A stretch of DNA of 34,143 nucleotides from an uncultured Collinsella sp. GTDB lineage: Bacteria > Actinomycetota > Coriobacteriia > Coriobacteriales > Coriobacteriaceae. Shown here piece after piece: positions 24,601-32,882 of the stretch; positions within the stretch are counted from its first letter, which is position 1, and every line of letters begins with the position of its first letter. Where the stretch lies: assembly GCA_902490325.1 (NCBI GenBank), contig CABUDJ010000012.1, positions 1 to 34,143 on the forward strand, read 5' to 3'. Under the pieces are notes generated by a model, which was not told where the DNA came from, did no database searches, and was given only the letters and a program-made list of their open reading frames with translations. Both the position numbers and the translations under genes were made by a program.

Positions 24601-25494
24601 CCGCGTCGCCAGATGATGCACTTTGTGGACAAGAACAACCCCGAGAACATCATCGATGCCGCGGTAAAGCGCCAAAAGGACCGCGCGAGCGGCCAAACGT
24701 CGTTCTTCGACATGTTCGGCGACGTTGAGGGCTCGGGCTTTGAGGTGAGCGTGCCCGATCCGGATGGCCAGGAATGGGACCGCCACCTTAAGCTGAGCCA
24801 GGAGAAGGAAGTTCTGGGCATCTATGTCTCGGACCACCCGCTGCGCCCGTTTGAGTATGCACTAGCCAAGGCGCGCGACTTCTCGTTCTCGCAGATCGAT
24901 ACCGGGTACGAAGTGCAGAACCCCACGGGCGGCACCATCAACCAGGAGATTCCCGAGGGCAAGGCGCTGTGGTGGGCCGGCATGGTCTCGAGCGTGTCCA
25001 AGCGCGTGACCAAAAACGGCGATCCCATGGGTATCGTGCAGCTCGAGGACATGGAGGGCGAGGCCACGGTCGTGGTGTTCCCCAAGACCTACAAGGAGGC
25101 CGAGGGGTACCTGTACGGCGAGGTCGATCCCGAGACCGGCGCGCAGCTGTCCGATGCCTTTGTGCGCATTAAGGGCAAGCTCGAGCGCTCGGACCGCGGC
25201 GACCAGATCATCGCGCAGGAGATCGTGCCGCTGGAGCTTAGCGAGGAGAACAACAAGCCCAAGGTGTTTGAGGTCATGGTGCCCAACAGCCGCTTTAGCC
25301 AGGGCAATATGGCGCGTCTTGCCACGGTGCTTACCGCCAACCCGGGCGGCGACCGCGTGGAGATCTTTATCGAGCAGGTGGACGGGCGCGTGCTACGTGC
25401 CGAGGTGCCGGCCAAGGTCAACGCGCGCTCGATTCCGCTGCTGGCCGAGGCAAAGGCGATTGTGGGTAATCAGGGCCGCGTGACGGTTATCTAA
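21691..25494 (+). CDS. dnaE: DNA polymerase III alpha subunit (DnaE)
   Basis: The replicative polymerase subunit, 1267 residues, DnaE1 class. The PHP domain starts at HLHNHT (5-10) with AITDHGYMYG; it carries an insertion at about 55-115 rich in charged residues. The palm has GVGPGRGSAAGA (about 424-435) and the catalytic PDIDMDFDDERR (about 467-478), with the third Asp in the fingers region. The tandem HhH region precedes an OB fold near 1094 (WWAGMVSSVSKRVTKNG). The usual LRRAMGKK element is replaced by SRIRKPVAKKK, followed by an unusual insert before the conserved FNKSHSAGYA. A GGAG lies 11 nt before the ATG. The SNF2-type gene follows after 28 bp, probably co-transcribed. Upstream, a possible -10 TAAAAT lies at 21646-21651. 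Confidence 0.95.
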   Translation: MAFVHLHNHTVFSMLDGATRIQDMVNRAVELGMPAVAITDHGYMYGVPDLALACDAVNHNTPEYKTWSHDKAFLEKDRRDELVEPDPEESPREHAQYVKDMAMWDEKGNIDELKPPLVIKPIFGCEVYFTPDETLARDHKPELYHMILLAKDQEGYVNLMQTVSEAAVQGFYYKPRVTLDNLRRHAKGMICTSACIAGIIPKYIDRGDMEGAIKWAETFRDTFDPGDFYIEIQEHGITTDNGLTDEQMDRTLIDIAKQVGVKVIATNDFHYLRREDAPVQDVIMCIGMNAKVDDPNRMRMTGSEFYMKTEEEMRAMFPYCPEACDNTLEIADKCYVELDWDSIILPRFPLLDPGETHESQFRRECEKGLRQHYGDDWATREIGGVNIKERFEYEYKVICDKGFAAYFLIVAEYVQWAKDNGIGVGPGRGSAAGAIVAYAMNITAFDPLENGLMFERFLSPQRTEMPDIDMDFDDERRLEVVEHVRQLYGPEKVTHVITYSTIKAKQAINDAARVLDYPVYMGQRLSKMVSSDPKVKLKQVLDKQPGKEDLFNPDFAEAYKKDDDARRIIDTALSIEGLTRGEGVHACAVLICRDPVNEHVPTKLDTKGGVEITQYEGHTVADMGLLKMDFLGLRTLTVISKAKANIKKNFGIDIKEEEIPFDDPEIFKLMGSGHTAGVFQVESAGMTATIKNMKPTEYKHVVALIALYRPGPLGAGMVSSYINRMNGKEPAVSYDDRLDDILGETYGTMVYQEQVMLISVEMCGFSKGESDSRIRKPVAKKKIKLLTSTVLHWEDGSDETTYDHWMNGAIKNNYTREVAQKIWDDVLEFASYAFNKSHSAGYAILVMQTAWLKAHYPHEYMAAVLTSYTGKTDKIVHYVSACRHDGIPVLSPDVNESGTEFTATKEGVRFGLAGIRGVGTGVAQAIIAEREAGGPFKTLHDFVERVDSSQANRRVIESLIKAGAFDSTGYPRRQMMHFVDKNNPENIIDAAVKRQKDRASGQTSFFDMFGDVEGSGFEVSVPDPDGQEWDRHLKLSQEKEVLGIYVSDHPLRPFEYALAKARDFSFSQIDTGYEVQNPTGGTINQEIPEGKALWWAGMVSSVSKRVTKNGDPMGIVQLEDMEGEATVVVFPKTYKEAEGYLYGEVDPETGAQLSDAFVRIKGKLERSDRGDQIIAQEIVPLELSEENNKPKVFEVMVPNSRFSQGNMARLATVLTANPGGDRVEIFIEQVDGRVLRAEVPAKVNARSIPLLAEAKAIVGNQGRVTVI

Positions 25495-25522
25495 GCTACC
25501 CCGGGTGAGATTGGAGGAAGTG

Positions 25523-28500
25523 ATGGCGCAGGGGACGTTTGTGCAGGCGCTTCGCAAAGAGGCGGCGTTGAGCGGCACCTTTATGAAGGGCCGCTCGCTC
25601 ATGCTCAACGGCGCCGTGCTGTCGATTGAGGACAGCGGCTCGCGCTTCTCCAAAAACGTGACGGTTGAGGGCTCGGTGCGCGGCTCGCGCGGCGACCTGT
25701 ACAAGACGCACGTGGCGCTCGATATGGACGAGCACGAGGTTATCGACTACGACTGTGACTGCCCCGCCGCATACCGCTATCCCGGTATGTGCAAACACGC
25801 CATCGCCACAGCGCTGGCGTACCTGGACACCAGCGGCATTGAGCCTGTTGAGGGGCTGCGCACGCCGGTTCGCACGTTTACGGCGCAGTCGAAACAGCCC
25901 GCGCGCACCGCGCCCAAAGCGCCGGCCGTCAACCCCAACTTTCCCTTTCCGGCGCCCGTCCCCACGAGCCCGAGCCTTGTGGCGGCGCTCTCCGATCTTT
26001 CGGACGCGCGCATGGATGAGCTGGCGAGCATGCGCCGCAAGCTTGCCGGTGCCGTTGATCCCGACGCCCCCAAAGCGGCGTTGGAGCCCTCGTTGGTGCC
26101 GTACTACAATCCGCTGTTCGCTGACCGCTTTAGCTGGGCGCTCGAGTTCCGCATTCGCTGTGGATCGGTCTCCTACGTGGTCAAGGATATCGACGGCATG
26201 GCCGATGCCTACGTGCGCGGCGGCATGTTCTCGTACGGCAAGAAGCTTACGTTTGCCCACGTGCCCGAGGCCTTCGATGACGTTTCGTCAAAGCTGCTCG
26301 ATCTTGTCACGATGACGGTCGCCTACCTGGGCGACATTACAAGCTCGCGTTCGGCATCGTATGACTTTGCCCGCAGCGGCTTTGTTGCCGAGCGTCAGTT
26401 GCCGCTGTCCGAGCATGACATCGTATACGTGCTGGACCTGCTGCGCGGCAGGACCATTTCCCTTGAGCCTGCCTGGTCTCGAGGGACGACGACGCATCGT
26501 TCCTACGAGGTGGCGGTTGAGTTGTCGCCGGTGGGGGAGGACGAGGCCTCGGCAAAACAACCGCCGCTCCTTGCCGCCAAAATCGCGCCGGCGGCTGGTG
26601 GTAGCTATGACCTGCGCCTGCCCGCCGATATGTACTGCTTTGCGTCGGGCGATGTCGCCTACTTGGTTGACACGCGCCGTGCGCGCCGTACCGACGCTGC
26701 ATTTGCTCAGCATGCCGCACCTTTTTTGTCGCGCTTGCTGCCGTGTCGCACGCCCGCCCATATTGCCGCCGAGCAGGTGGGCGAGTTCTGCCGCATGGCG
26801 CTGCCCATTTTGCGCGACTACACCGACCTTACCGCGCCCGCTGCGCTCGATACCGTGGCGCCCGAGCCGGGCTTTGCCATGGCGATCGGCGTCGACGATG
26901 GTCTCGTGACCTGCAAAATTACGGTTACCTACGGCGACTGGTCGGCGGATCTCTTTAGCCTGGGCGCTCCGGGCAGCCCCTTCGAAGAGCAGCGCCTGGG
27001 TGTGCCGCCGCGCGACGAGGTGGCAGAGTTTCGCGTTATGGACACGGCGGCCCTGTATTTCGACTTTTACGAGGGCGGTCTGGCGTTTGAGGAACGCGAT
27101 GACGCCCGCCTGTTCCACTTGCTGACCGAGGGCCTGTCTGCCCTGTCCGAGCTGGGTGAGGTCATGCTCAGCGACCGCCTGCGCCAGATTTCGGTCCGCC
27201 CTGCGCCCAAGCTCTCGGTTCGTGCGACCGTCAAGAGTAACCTGCTCGATGTCGAGCTGGGCGCGAGCGGGCTTTCGGCTGCGGACCTTGCCATCTACCT
27301 CGACTCCTACAAGCGTCACCAGACGTTTGCGCGCCTTACGTCCGGCGACATCGTTCGCCTGGACGAGGGCGCCCGAGCCGCGTTTGGCCTTGCCGAGGAT
27401 CTGGGGGTCGATGCTGTCGACCTGCTCGACGGCGTGTCGCTTCCCGCGTCGAGCACCCTGTTCGTCGATAGCATGCTCGCGCGCACGCCCGCGCTCGAGG
27501 CCGATCGCGACGCTGCGTTCCGCCGTACCGTCGAGCGTCTGGATACGCTCGGCAAGATGGACTTTACGGTGCCCGCCACGCTCAAGGCCACGCTTCGAGG
27601 CTACCAGGTCGATGGCTACCAGTGGCTCGGCTCGCTCGAGCACCTGGGTCTCGGCGGCATTTTGGCCGACGATATGGGCCTGGGCAAAACGCTGCAGATG
27701 ATCGCACATATCCTGGCGCGTGTGGAAGCGGGGGACATTAAGCCCACGCTCGTGGTATGCCCCGCGTCGCTCGTGTACAACTGGACCGCCGAGCTGGAGC
27801 GCTTTGCCCCGTCGCTCGATGTGTGCGCCATCGTGGGTGCCAAGGCGCAGCGCCGCGTGCAGATAGCCGGCGCTGACGAGCATAACGTGGTCGTGACGTC
27901 GTATGACCTCATGCGCCGCGATATCGACGAGTATGCCGAGCAGGACTTTGCCCGTGTGGTGCTCGACGAGGCCCAGTACATTAAAAACCCGCTCACGCAG
28001 GTGGCGCGCGCCGCAAAGCGCCTGCCTGCCGGCGTGCGCTTTGCCCTGACGGGCACGCCCATCGAAAACCGCCTATCCGAGCTCTGGAGCATCTTCGACT
28101 TTTTAATGCCGGGCCTGCTCGGCACGCGCGAGTCGTTTGCCAAGCGCTTCGAAAGCCCGGTCGAGCATGCCGAGGGCGACAGTGCCGCTCGCCTGCAGGC
28201 GCTCGTGTCGCCGTTTGTGCTGCGCCGTGTCAAGGAGGACGTGGTGGCCGACCTGCCCGAGAAGATCGAGGATACGGTCATGGCGCAGCTCACCGGCGAG
28301 CAGCGCAAGCTCTACCTGGCCAACCAGGACCGCATCGCCCAGCAGGTGCAGCACCGCGAGTCATCCGAGTTTAAGAAAGACAAGCTCAAGGTGCTCGCTG
28401 AGCTCACCAAGCTGCGCCAGATCTGCTGCGACCCGCGTCTACACTACGAGGATTACAAGGCGGGGAGCGCCAAACTCGATACGTGCATGGAGCTCGTGCA

Positions 28501-28987
28501 CGGCGCGCTCGACGGCGGGCATCGCATCCTGTTGTTCAGCCAGTTTACGGGTATGCTCGATATCATCGGTAAGCGCTTGGCCAAGGAGGACATCGCCTTC
28601 CTTAAGCTCACGGGCGTTTCGTCTAAGGAGAGCCGCGCCAAGATGGTCGCGCAGTTCCAAGCGGGCGAGGTTCCGGTTTTTTTGATTTCGCTCAAGGCGG
28701 GTGGCGTGGGCCTTAACCTGACGGCTGCCGACGTGGTCATTCACTACGACCCGTGGTGGAACGTGGCGGCGCAGGACCAAGCGACTGACCGTGCACACCG
28801 TATTGGCCAGCAACATGCCGTGACCGTGTACAAGCTCATCGCCAAGGACACGATCGAGGAACGCATTATGCAGATGCAGGAGTCCAAGCGCGACCTGGTC
28901 AACAGCGTGCTCGGCGGCGACGGCATCTCGTCGGCACTGTTCACGCGCGAGGATGTTCTGGCGCTGCTCGGCGGCGACGGTCGCTAA
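25523..28987 (+). CDS. SWIM zinc-finger SNF2-family (Rad54-like) ATPase
   Basis: A DNA translocase of the bacterial SNF2 family, 1154 residues from the ATG at 25523, which has GGAGG 6 nt upstream. An N-terminal SWIM zinc finger is seen at about 78-95 (CDC then CKH, CxC-x9-CxH). A long middle domain of the SNF2-associated type follows. The ATPase has LADDMGLGKT (near 716), VLDEAQYIKNP (near 814), ALTGTPIENR, and the helicase C block with LFSQFTGMLD, AGGVGLNLTAAD and DRAHRIGQ (near 1090). All core motifs are intact. Bacterial members are poorly studied; RNA-polymerase or nucleoid remodelling is suggested for relatives. Linkage to dnaE hints at a role on chromosomal DNA. Confidence 0.92.
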   Translation: MAQGTFVQALRKEAALSGTFMKGRSLMLNGAVLSIEDSGSRFSKNVTVEGSVRGSRGDLYKTHVALDMDEHEVIDYDCDCPAAYRYPGMCKHAIATALAYLDTSGIEPVEGLRTPVRTFTAQSKQPARTAPKAPAVNPNFPFPAPVPTSPSLVAALSDLSDARMDELASMRRKLAGAVDPDAPKAALEPSLVPYYNPLFADRFSWALEFRIRCGSVSYVVKDIDGMADAYVRGGMFSYGKKLTFAHVPEAFDDVSSKLLDLVTMTVAYLGDITSSRSASYDFARSGFVAERQLPLSEHDIVYVLDLLRGRTISLEPAWSRGTTTHRSYEVAVELSPVGEDEASAKQPPLLAAKIAPAAGGSYDLRLPADMYCFASGDVAYLVDTRRARRTDAAFAQHAAPFLSRLLPCRTPAHIAAEQVGEFCRMALPILRDYTDLTAPAALDTVAPEPGFAMAIGVDDGLVTCKITVTYGDWSADLFSLGAPGSPFEEQRLGVPPRDEVAEFRVMDTAALYFDFYEGGLAFEERDDARLFHLLTEGLSALSELGEVMLSDRLRQISVRPAPKLSVRATVKSNLLDVELGASGLSAADLAIYLDSYKRHQTFARLTSGDIVRLDEGARAAFGLAEDLGVDAVDLLDGVSLPASSTLFVDSMLARTPALEADRDAAFRRTVERLDTLGKMDFTVPATLKATLRGYQVDGYQWLGSLEHLGLGGILADDMGLGKTLQMIAHILARVEAGDIKPTLVVCPASLVYNWTAELERFAPSLDVCAIVGAKAQRRVQIAGADEHNVVVTSYDLMRRDIDEYAEQDFARVVLDEAQYIKNPLTQVARAAKRLPAGVRFALTGTPIENRLSELWSIFDFLMPGLLGTRESFAKRFESPVEHAEGDSAARLQALVSPFVLRRVKEDVVADLPEKIEDTVMAQLTGEQRKLYLANQDRIAQQVQHRESSEFKKDKLKVLAELTKLRQICCDPRLHYEDYKAGSAKLDTCMELVHGALDGGHRILLFSQFTGMLDIIGKRLAKEDIAFLKLTGVSSKESRAKMVAQFQAGEVPVFLISLKAGGVGLNLTAADVVIHYDPWWNVAAQDQATDRAHRIGQQHAVTVYKLIAKDTIEERIMQMQESKRDLVNSVLGGDGISSALFTREDVLALLGGDGR

Positions 28988-29137
28988 CCCGCTCGGGTGG
29001 GGCCGTCAGGGCGGATGGCACACGCTGTCCCATCGTCCCCGCCCGTTATGTGTTCATTTGCAATGCCGTGGATGGTTTGTCTGCCTTTGGGCATAAGAAC
29101 CATCAAGAACATTGGCACATCAGCAAAGGAGAGCATC

Positions 29138-29500
29138 ATGGCGAAATTCTTTAAGGACCCCGACGGTAAGCTCATTGCCGCCCTTGGCGACGACGTTGCG
29201 ACCCCTGCCGGTTGCACGGAACTGACTGCAAACACTGAGGACGCGGCGCACGAGAAGCACGTGCCTGTTGTCGAGACCGAGCGTGACGGTCACGTGATTC
29301 GCGCACGCATTGGCTCGGTCGAGCACCCCAGCCTGCCCGAGCACTACATTGAGTGGATCGCGCTTGAGGCCGAGGGCCGCTTAGAGGTTCATTACCTTGA
29401 GCCCGGCATGAAACCCGCGACGTTTTTTGCGGGCGGCTCCAAGACCGGTACCGTCTATGCCTACTGCAACCTGCACGGGCTGTGGTCCGCGACATTCTAG
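29138..29500 (+). CDS. Superoxide reductase (desulfoferrodoxin family) lacking the rubredoxin-like iron site
   Basis: A 120-residue protein of the desulfoferrodoxin/neelaredoxin family, which reduces superoxide to hydrogen peroxide in anaerobes. All five ligands of the catalytic iron are present: His41 (EKH), His63 (GSVEHP), His69 (EHYIEW), Cys110 and His113 (YCNLHG). The N-terminal desulforedoxin segment is still there in length, but its four cysteines are gone; only Cys26 remains, so the second iron centre is lost. AAGGAG lies 7 nt before the ATG at 29138. It is separated by about 150 bp from the SNF2 gene and has its own terminator, so it may be a single-gene unit. Electron donor unknown. 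Confidence 0.9.
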   Translation: MAKFFKDPDGKLIAALGDDVATPAGCTELTANTEDAAHEKHVPVVETERDGHVIRARIGSVEHPSLPEHYIEWIALEAEGRLEVHYLEPGMKPATFFAGGSKTGTVYAYCNLHGLWSATF

Positions 29501-29545
29501 GAGCGCGCCCCCGCTCGGGGTATCATAGCTAGCATATGCACATGC

Positions 29546-29578
29546 AAGCGCCGACTGCATTATGCGGCCGGCGCTTTT
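29546..29578 (+). terminator. Intrinsic terminator after the superoxide reductase
   Basis: AAGCGCCG (29546-29553) and CGGCGCTT (29569-29576) form the stem, with a small inner GCA/TGC pairing, and end in TTTT. It lies 40 bp upstream of the NadE-like gene. Confidence 0.75.
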
Positions 29579-29617
29579 ACTGCGATTTCGATGGATTACG
29601 ACGGAAAGGGCTGAGCC

Positions 29618-31603
29618 ATGAAGCTCGCGCTTGCACAGATCGATATGCGCCTGGGTGATATTGAGGGCATTTGCGGCCGCATCGAGGACCAGGCTCGTCT
29701 GGCCCACGAGCGCGGGGCGCGCGTGCTGTGCGTTCCGGCTCCGCTCTTTATGGGCGCCATGCCCGGTGGCCTGGTGGGCACTGCCGACTTTGAGCACGAC
29801 ATGCTTGCCGGCTTGACTGGTGTCGCCGAGCGTATCCAGGAGCTTGACATGATCTGCGTCGTGCCCGCGGCGGTTTCGTTTGAGGGCCAGCCGCTGCTCG
29901 ACTACATGATGCTCAAGGACGGTCATGTGGTGCCGGCGCGTTCGAGCATTGCCCTGCAGCGTGGCGAGAACAACGACACGCGTTGGGCGCCGCCGGTGTT
30001 TGACGTGGACGGCGTGCGCATCGCCGTGATTTTTGACTTGGACCGCGAGCTCGAGATGTTGCCGACCGGTGTTGACCTCATCGCGTATTTCCAATTCAAC
30101 GCGTTTGACATGACTGACCGCGAGACTGCCGCCATTGCCGCCGTTCGCAGCGGCGCCTACCGCAAGATCGCATCCAAGCGCAGCGTGTGGTTTGCCTGCA
30201 TGGCGCCGGTCGGTGCCTATGACGAGTCGGTGTATACCGGCGGTTCGTTTGTGCTCGACGACTGCGGTCGCGTGGTGGCCCAGGCGCCGTGTTTTGAGGA
30301 GAGCCTGCTGGTTCAGGAGATTCAGCGCGGCATGATGCTCGATGCCCTGGAGGATCACGAACTGCCCGAGTTCCGTTCCGAGGAGTGGCTGTGGCAGGCG
30401 CTGGTGCTCGCCGTGCGCGACAACGCCCGAGCCCACGGTGCGTCGCGTGCTGTGGTGGCACTCGAGGGCGACTTGCCGTCGTCTTTGCTGGCGGCGCTGG
30501 CCGTCGACGCTCTGGGCCCGCGTAATGTGATTGGCCTGGTGCTGGGGCGCAACCGTATCTTTACGCCGGCGCAGGAAGAGGCCGAGGCTGCCCGCTGTGC
30601 CGCCGTCCGCGCCATCGCCGAGCGTTTGCACATTCGCACCGTCGAACGCGATGCACCGGATGCGGCGCGTGTGCTCGATCGCGACGTGTCGGCGGGCGAT
30701 GCCGAGCGTCTGCGCTCGCGCACGTTGGGCCTCATGCTGGAGGACACGGCGTTCGAGCTGGGTGCGATGGCGCTGAGCCCGCTGTCCAAAACCGAGTACG
30801 CGCTGGCGGCGCCGGCGCTTTGCGGCGGCTATCAGGGCGATTACGCGCCTTTTGGCGATGTGTACCTGTCGACGCTTGAGTTTGTGGCGCGTGTGCGCAA
30901 CCGCACGTCTTCCGTGGTGCCCCAAGAGCTCGTGACGCTCAACGCGGTGGAGGATTGCATGGAGCGTGTGCTGGCGCAGGCGCTCTCGACGCTCGACGGC
31001 CCGGTCGATATGCTCGACCGCGCGGCACAGCTGCTCGGCGGGCTTGAACCGGGTGAGGTCGATGGCACGCTTGAGTCGCACGTGGACCGCAATCGTCCTT
31101 TCGACGACATCCCGATGGCTGCCGGCAAGCCAGAGGCCTGCTCGCTGCTGCTGATGCTCGTGCGCCAGGGCGAGGCTGCTCGCCACCAGTTGCCCACGGC
31201 GCCGATCGTCTCGGCCCGTTCGTTTGCCGAGCGTTCCTGGCCGTATATGCTCGCGTGGTCCGACCTGGGGCTTAACGGCAAGGAGCGTATGACGGTCGAT
31301 TCGCTGGCGCGCGCCGAGGTGCGCCGTTTTGCTGACGAGGATACGAGCGAGCGCGTGCGAAACGAGATGATGGGCGTGCTGGGCGAGCTACTGGGTATTT
31401 CGCCCGAGCAGATGGAGGAGCTGCGCTCTGAGGATGGCCAGCGTCGTCTGCATGAGGGTATGAAAAAGTTCGAGGGCGAGGTTCAGGACGCCATCGATAA
31501 GATGATGGGCGGACAGGGCGGCTCGCAAGGTAGTCCCCAGGGTGGCCCGATGCCGCACCCGCCGGTGGATCCGAGGCAGTTCCCCTTTTTCTCGCAGAAC
31601 TAA
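29618..31603 (+). CDS. NadE-like protein (glutamine-dependent NAD synthetase homologue) with lost active-site residues
   Basis: A 661-residue intact ORF whose two domains follow glutamine-dependent NAD synthetase: a nitrilase-type amidase (1-260) and a synthetase domain (about 265-530), then a 90-residue tail rich in Gln, Gly, Pro and Met. The key residues are missing. The amidase Glu (PEL...GYPP) is replaced in VPAPLFMGAMPG (Ala41), the Lys region reads SSIALQRG, and the nucleophilic Cys (ICEDIW) is Phe139 in VIFDLDRE. The ATP-binding SGGxDSS reads EGDLPSS (283-289), so its Asp is Pro287. The GNKSE block is SPLSKTE. The scaffold (GPRNVIGLVL, GDYAPFGDVY) is preserved. It is therefore likely a pseudoenzyme or has a new role, not an NAD synthetase. 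Frame, codon use and the GAAAGGG ribosome-binding site are normal. Confidence 0.75.
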   Translation: MKLALAQIDMRLGDIEGICGRIEDQARLAHERGARVLCVPAPLFMGAMPGGLVGTADFEHDMLAGLTGVAERIQELDMICVVPAAVSFEGQPLLDYMMLKDGHVVPARSSIALQRGENNDTRWAPPVFDVDGVRIAVIFDLDRELEMLPTGVDLIAYFQFNAFDMTDRETAAIAAVRSGAYRKIASKRSVWFACMAPVGAYDESVYTGGSFVLDDCGRVVAQAPCFEESLLVQEIQRGMMLDALEDHELPEFRSEEWLWQALVLAVRDNARAHGASRAVVALEGDLPSSLLAALAVDALGPRNVIGLVLGRNRIFTPAQEEAEAARCAAVRAIAERLHIRTVERDAPDAARVLDRDVSAGDAERLRSRTLGLMLEDTAFELGAMALSPLSKTEYALAAPALCGGYQGDYAPFGDVYLSTLEFVARVRNRTSSVVPQELVTLNAVEDCMERVLAQALSTLDGPVDMLDRAAQLLGGLEPGEVDGTLESHVDRNRPFDDIPMAAGKPEACSLLLMLVRQGEAARHQLPTAPIVSARSFAERSWPYMLAWSDLGLNGKERMTVDSLARAEVRRFADEDTSERVRNEMMGVLGELLGISPEQMEELRSEDGQRRLHEGMKKFEGEVQDAIDKMMGGQGGSQGSPQGGPMPHPPVDPRQFPFFSQN

Positions 31604-31672
31604 CTATGGGATAGGATTCGCTTCCAACCCCGACACTTCAACTAAGCATCTCGGCCCCGTTGTGTTATTCTA

Positions 31673-31684
31673 GAACAGACGTTC
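31673..31684. promoter_or_regulatory. LexA (SOS) box upstream of ruvCAB
   Basis: GAACagacGTTC is a perfect match to the Gram-positive LexA/DinR core GAAC-N4-GTTC. It lies just after a possible -10 TATTCT (31666-31671) and 57 bp before the ruvC start, so bound LexA would block transcription start. GGCCCCG (31653-31659) and CGGGGCC (31697-31703) form flanking arms around it. Confidence 0.8.
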
Positions 31685-31740
31685 GTGAGTAGTGCGCGGG
31701 GCCTTGCCTTGCGCTTGGTAAAAGGCGAGGGGAGGTTGGC

Positions 31741-32262
31741 TTGGTCATTTTGGGCATCGACCCCGGTTTGGCTCATACGGGTTGGGGGATTATCGAGGAG
31801 CGGCGTGGCGAGGTTCGCTGCCGTGCCTACGGTTGCATCGAGACCAGCGCGGGCAGCCCGCTCGCGGTGCGCCTGTCGCATATCGCCCATGATCTTAAGG
31901 ATGTCGTCGAGCGTTATCGACCCGACACGGCTGCTGTCGAGAGCATCTATTTTGGCGCCAACGTTCGTTCGGCCATCCCCACGGCGCATGCCCGTGGCGC
32001 TGCGCTCGTGGCGCTTTCGGAGTGCGCGCTCGAGATTGGCGAGTACACGCCCATGCAGATCAAACAGGCTGTGGTGGGCACCGGCGCCGCGGACAAGCGG
32101 CAGGTCGCCTACATGGTACGCACGCTCACGCAGCTCGACCACGACCCGCATCCCGACCATGCCGCCGATGCCCTGGCCTGCGCCATCTGCCACGTTAACC
32201 TCAGCCGCACCCGGGCGCTTACCGGCGGCGAGTTCTATCAACAGAGAGGAACCGGATACTGA
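31741..32262 (+). CDS. ruvC: Holliday junction resolvase RuvC
   Basis: The endonuclease that cuts Holliday junctions held by RuvAB. 173 residues. Acidic site residues: Asp7 (GIDPG), Glu67 (VESIYFG), His140 and Asp143 (HPDHAADALA); His at the third position is also found in some RuvC proteins such as that of Thermus. The start is the TTG at 31741, supported by GGGGAGG 5-7 nt upstream and by the position of the first beta-strand (VILGIDPG). Its TGA overlaps the ruvA ATG. It is the first gene of an SOS-box-controlled operon. Confidence 0.95.
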   Translation: MVILGIDPGLAHTGWGIIEERRGEVRCRAYGCIETSAGSPLAVRLSHIAHDLKDVVERYRPDTAAVESIYFGANVRSAIPTAHARGAALVALSECALEIGEYTPMQIKQAVVGTGAADKRQVAYMVRTLTQLDHDPHPDHAADALACAICHVNLSRTRALTGGEFYQQRGTGY

Positions 32263-32882
32263 TGATTTCCCAGCTCCACGGAACGCTTGTCGAGTCCACG
32301 ATGAGCTCTGCTGTCGTCGATGTGTCGGGCGTTGGCTTTGAGCTCGGCATCTCGGGCAGCACTGCGGCCACGTTGCCGACGCCCGGCGGCGAGGTCCGCC
32401 TCTACACGCGTATGCAGGTGCGCGAGGACGCCATGACACTTTTCGGTTTTTCCTCAAAGGATGAGCGCACGATGTTCGACCGGCTCGTGTCCGTTTCGGG
32501 CGTTGGCCCGCGCCTGGCGCTCGCCGTGCTTTCCACCTATACCGTGGGGCAGCTGTATTCGCTGGTGATGGCCGAGGACGACAAGGGTATGGCCAAGGTA
32601 CCCGGTGTGGGCAAAAAGACAGCTCAGCGCCTGATCCTGGAACTCAAGAGCACCTTTGCCAAGGACAAGGGCTTTGTGCCGGTCGACGTGATTCCCGGAC
32701 AGGTTTCGATGCCGGTTCCCGCCGCCGCTCCTTCGGTGATCGATGATGCCCGTGCGGCACTCCTTTCCATGGGCTTTAGCCTGCAGGAGACCGATGTTGC
32801 CCTGAGCGGGTATGATGGGCAGAATATGCGTGTCGAGGATCTGCTCGGCGCGGCGCTTAAGCGACTCGGAATGGATGCGTGA
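32262..32882 (+). CDS. ruvA: Holliday junction branch-migration protein RuvA
   Basis: A tetrameric junction-binding protein that loads RuvB rings. The 206 residues give the three expected parts: the OB fold (MISQLHGTLVES), the two helix-hairpin-helix motifs (SVSGVGPRLALAVLS and KVPGVGKKTAQRLILELK), and the C-terminal RuvB-binding domain (ARAALLSMGFS...VEDLLGAALKRLG). A Pro/Ala/Val-rich linker lies at about 145-165. Start and stop overlap the neighbouring ruv genes as TGATG, typical of translational coupling. Confidence 0.96.
   Translation: MISQLHGTLVESTMSSAVVDVSGVGFELGISGSTAATLPTPGGEVRLYTRMQVREDAMTLFGFSSKDERTMFDRLVSVSGVGPRLALAVLSTYTVGQLYSLVMAEDDKGMAKVPGVGKKTAQRLILELKSTFAKDKGFVPVDVIPGQVSMPVPAAAPSVIDDARAALLSMGFSLQETDVALSGYDGQNMRVEDLLGAALKRLGMDA

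Noticed and set aside
21655..24837. Minus-strand open frame of 1060 codons opposite dnaE
   Set aside because: Shadow of dnaE; composition dominated by Val, Gly, His, Asp and Leu, with no recognisable family.
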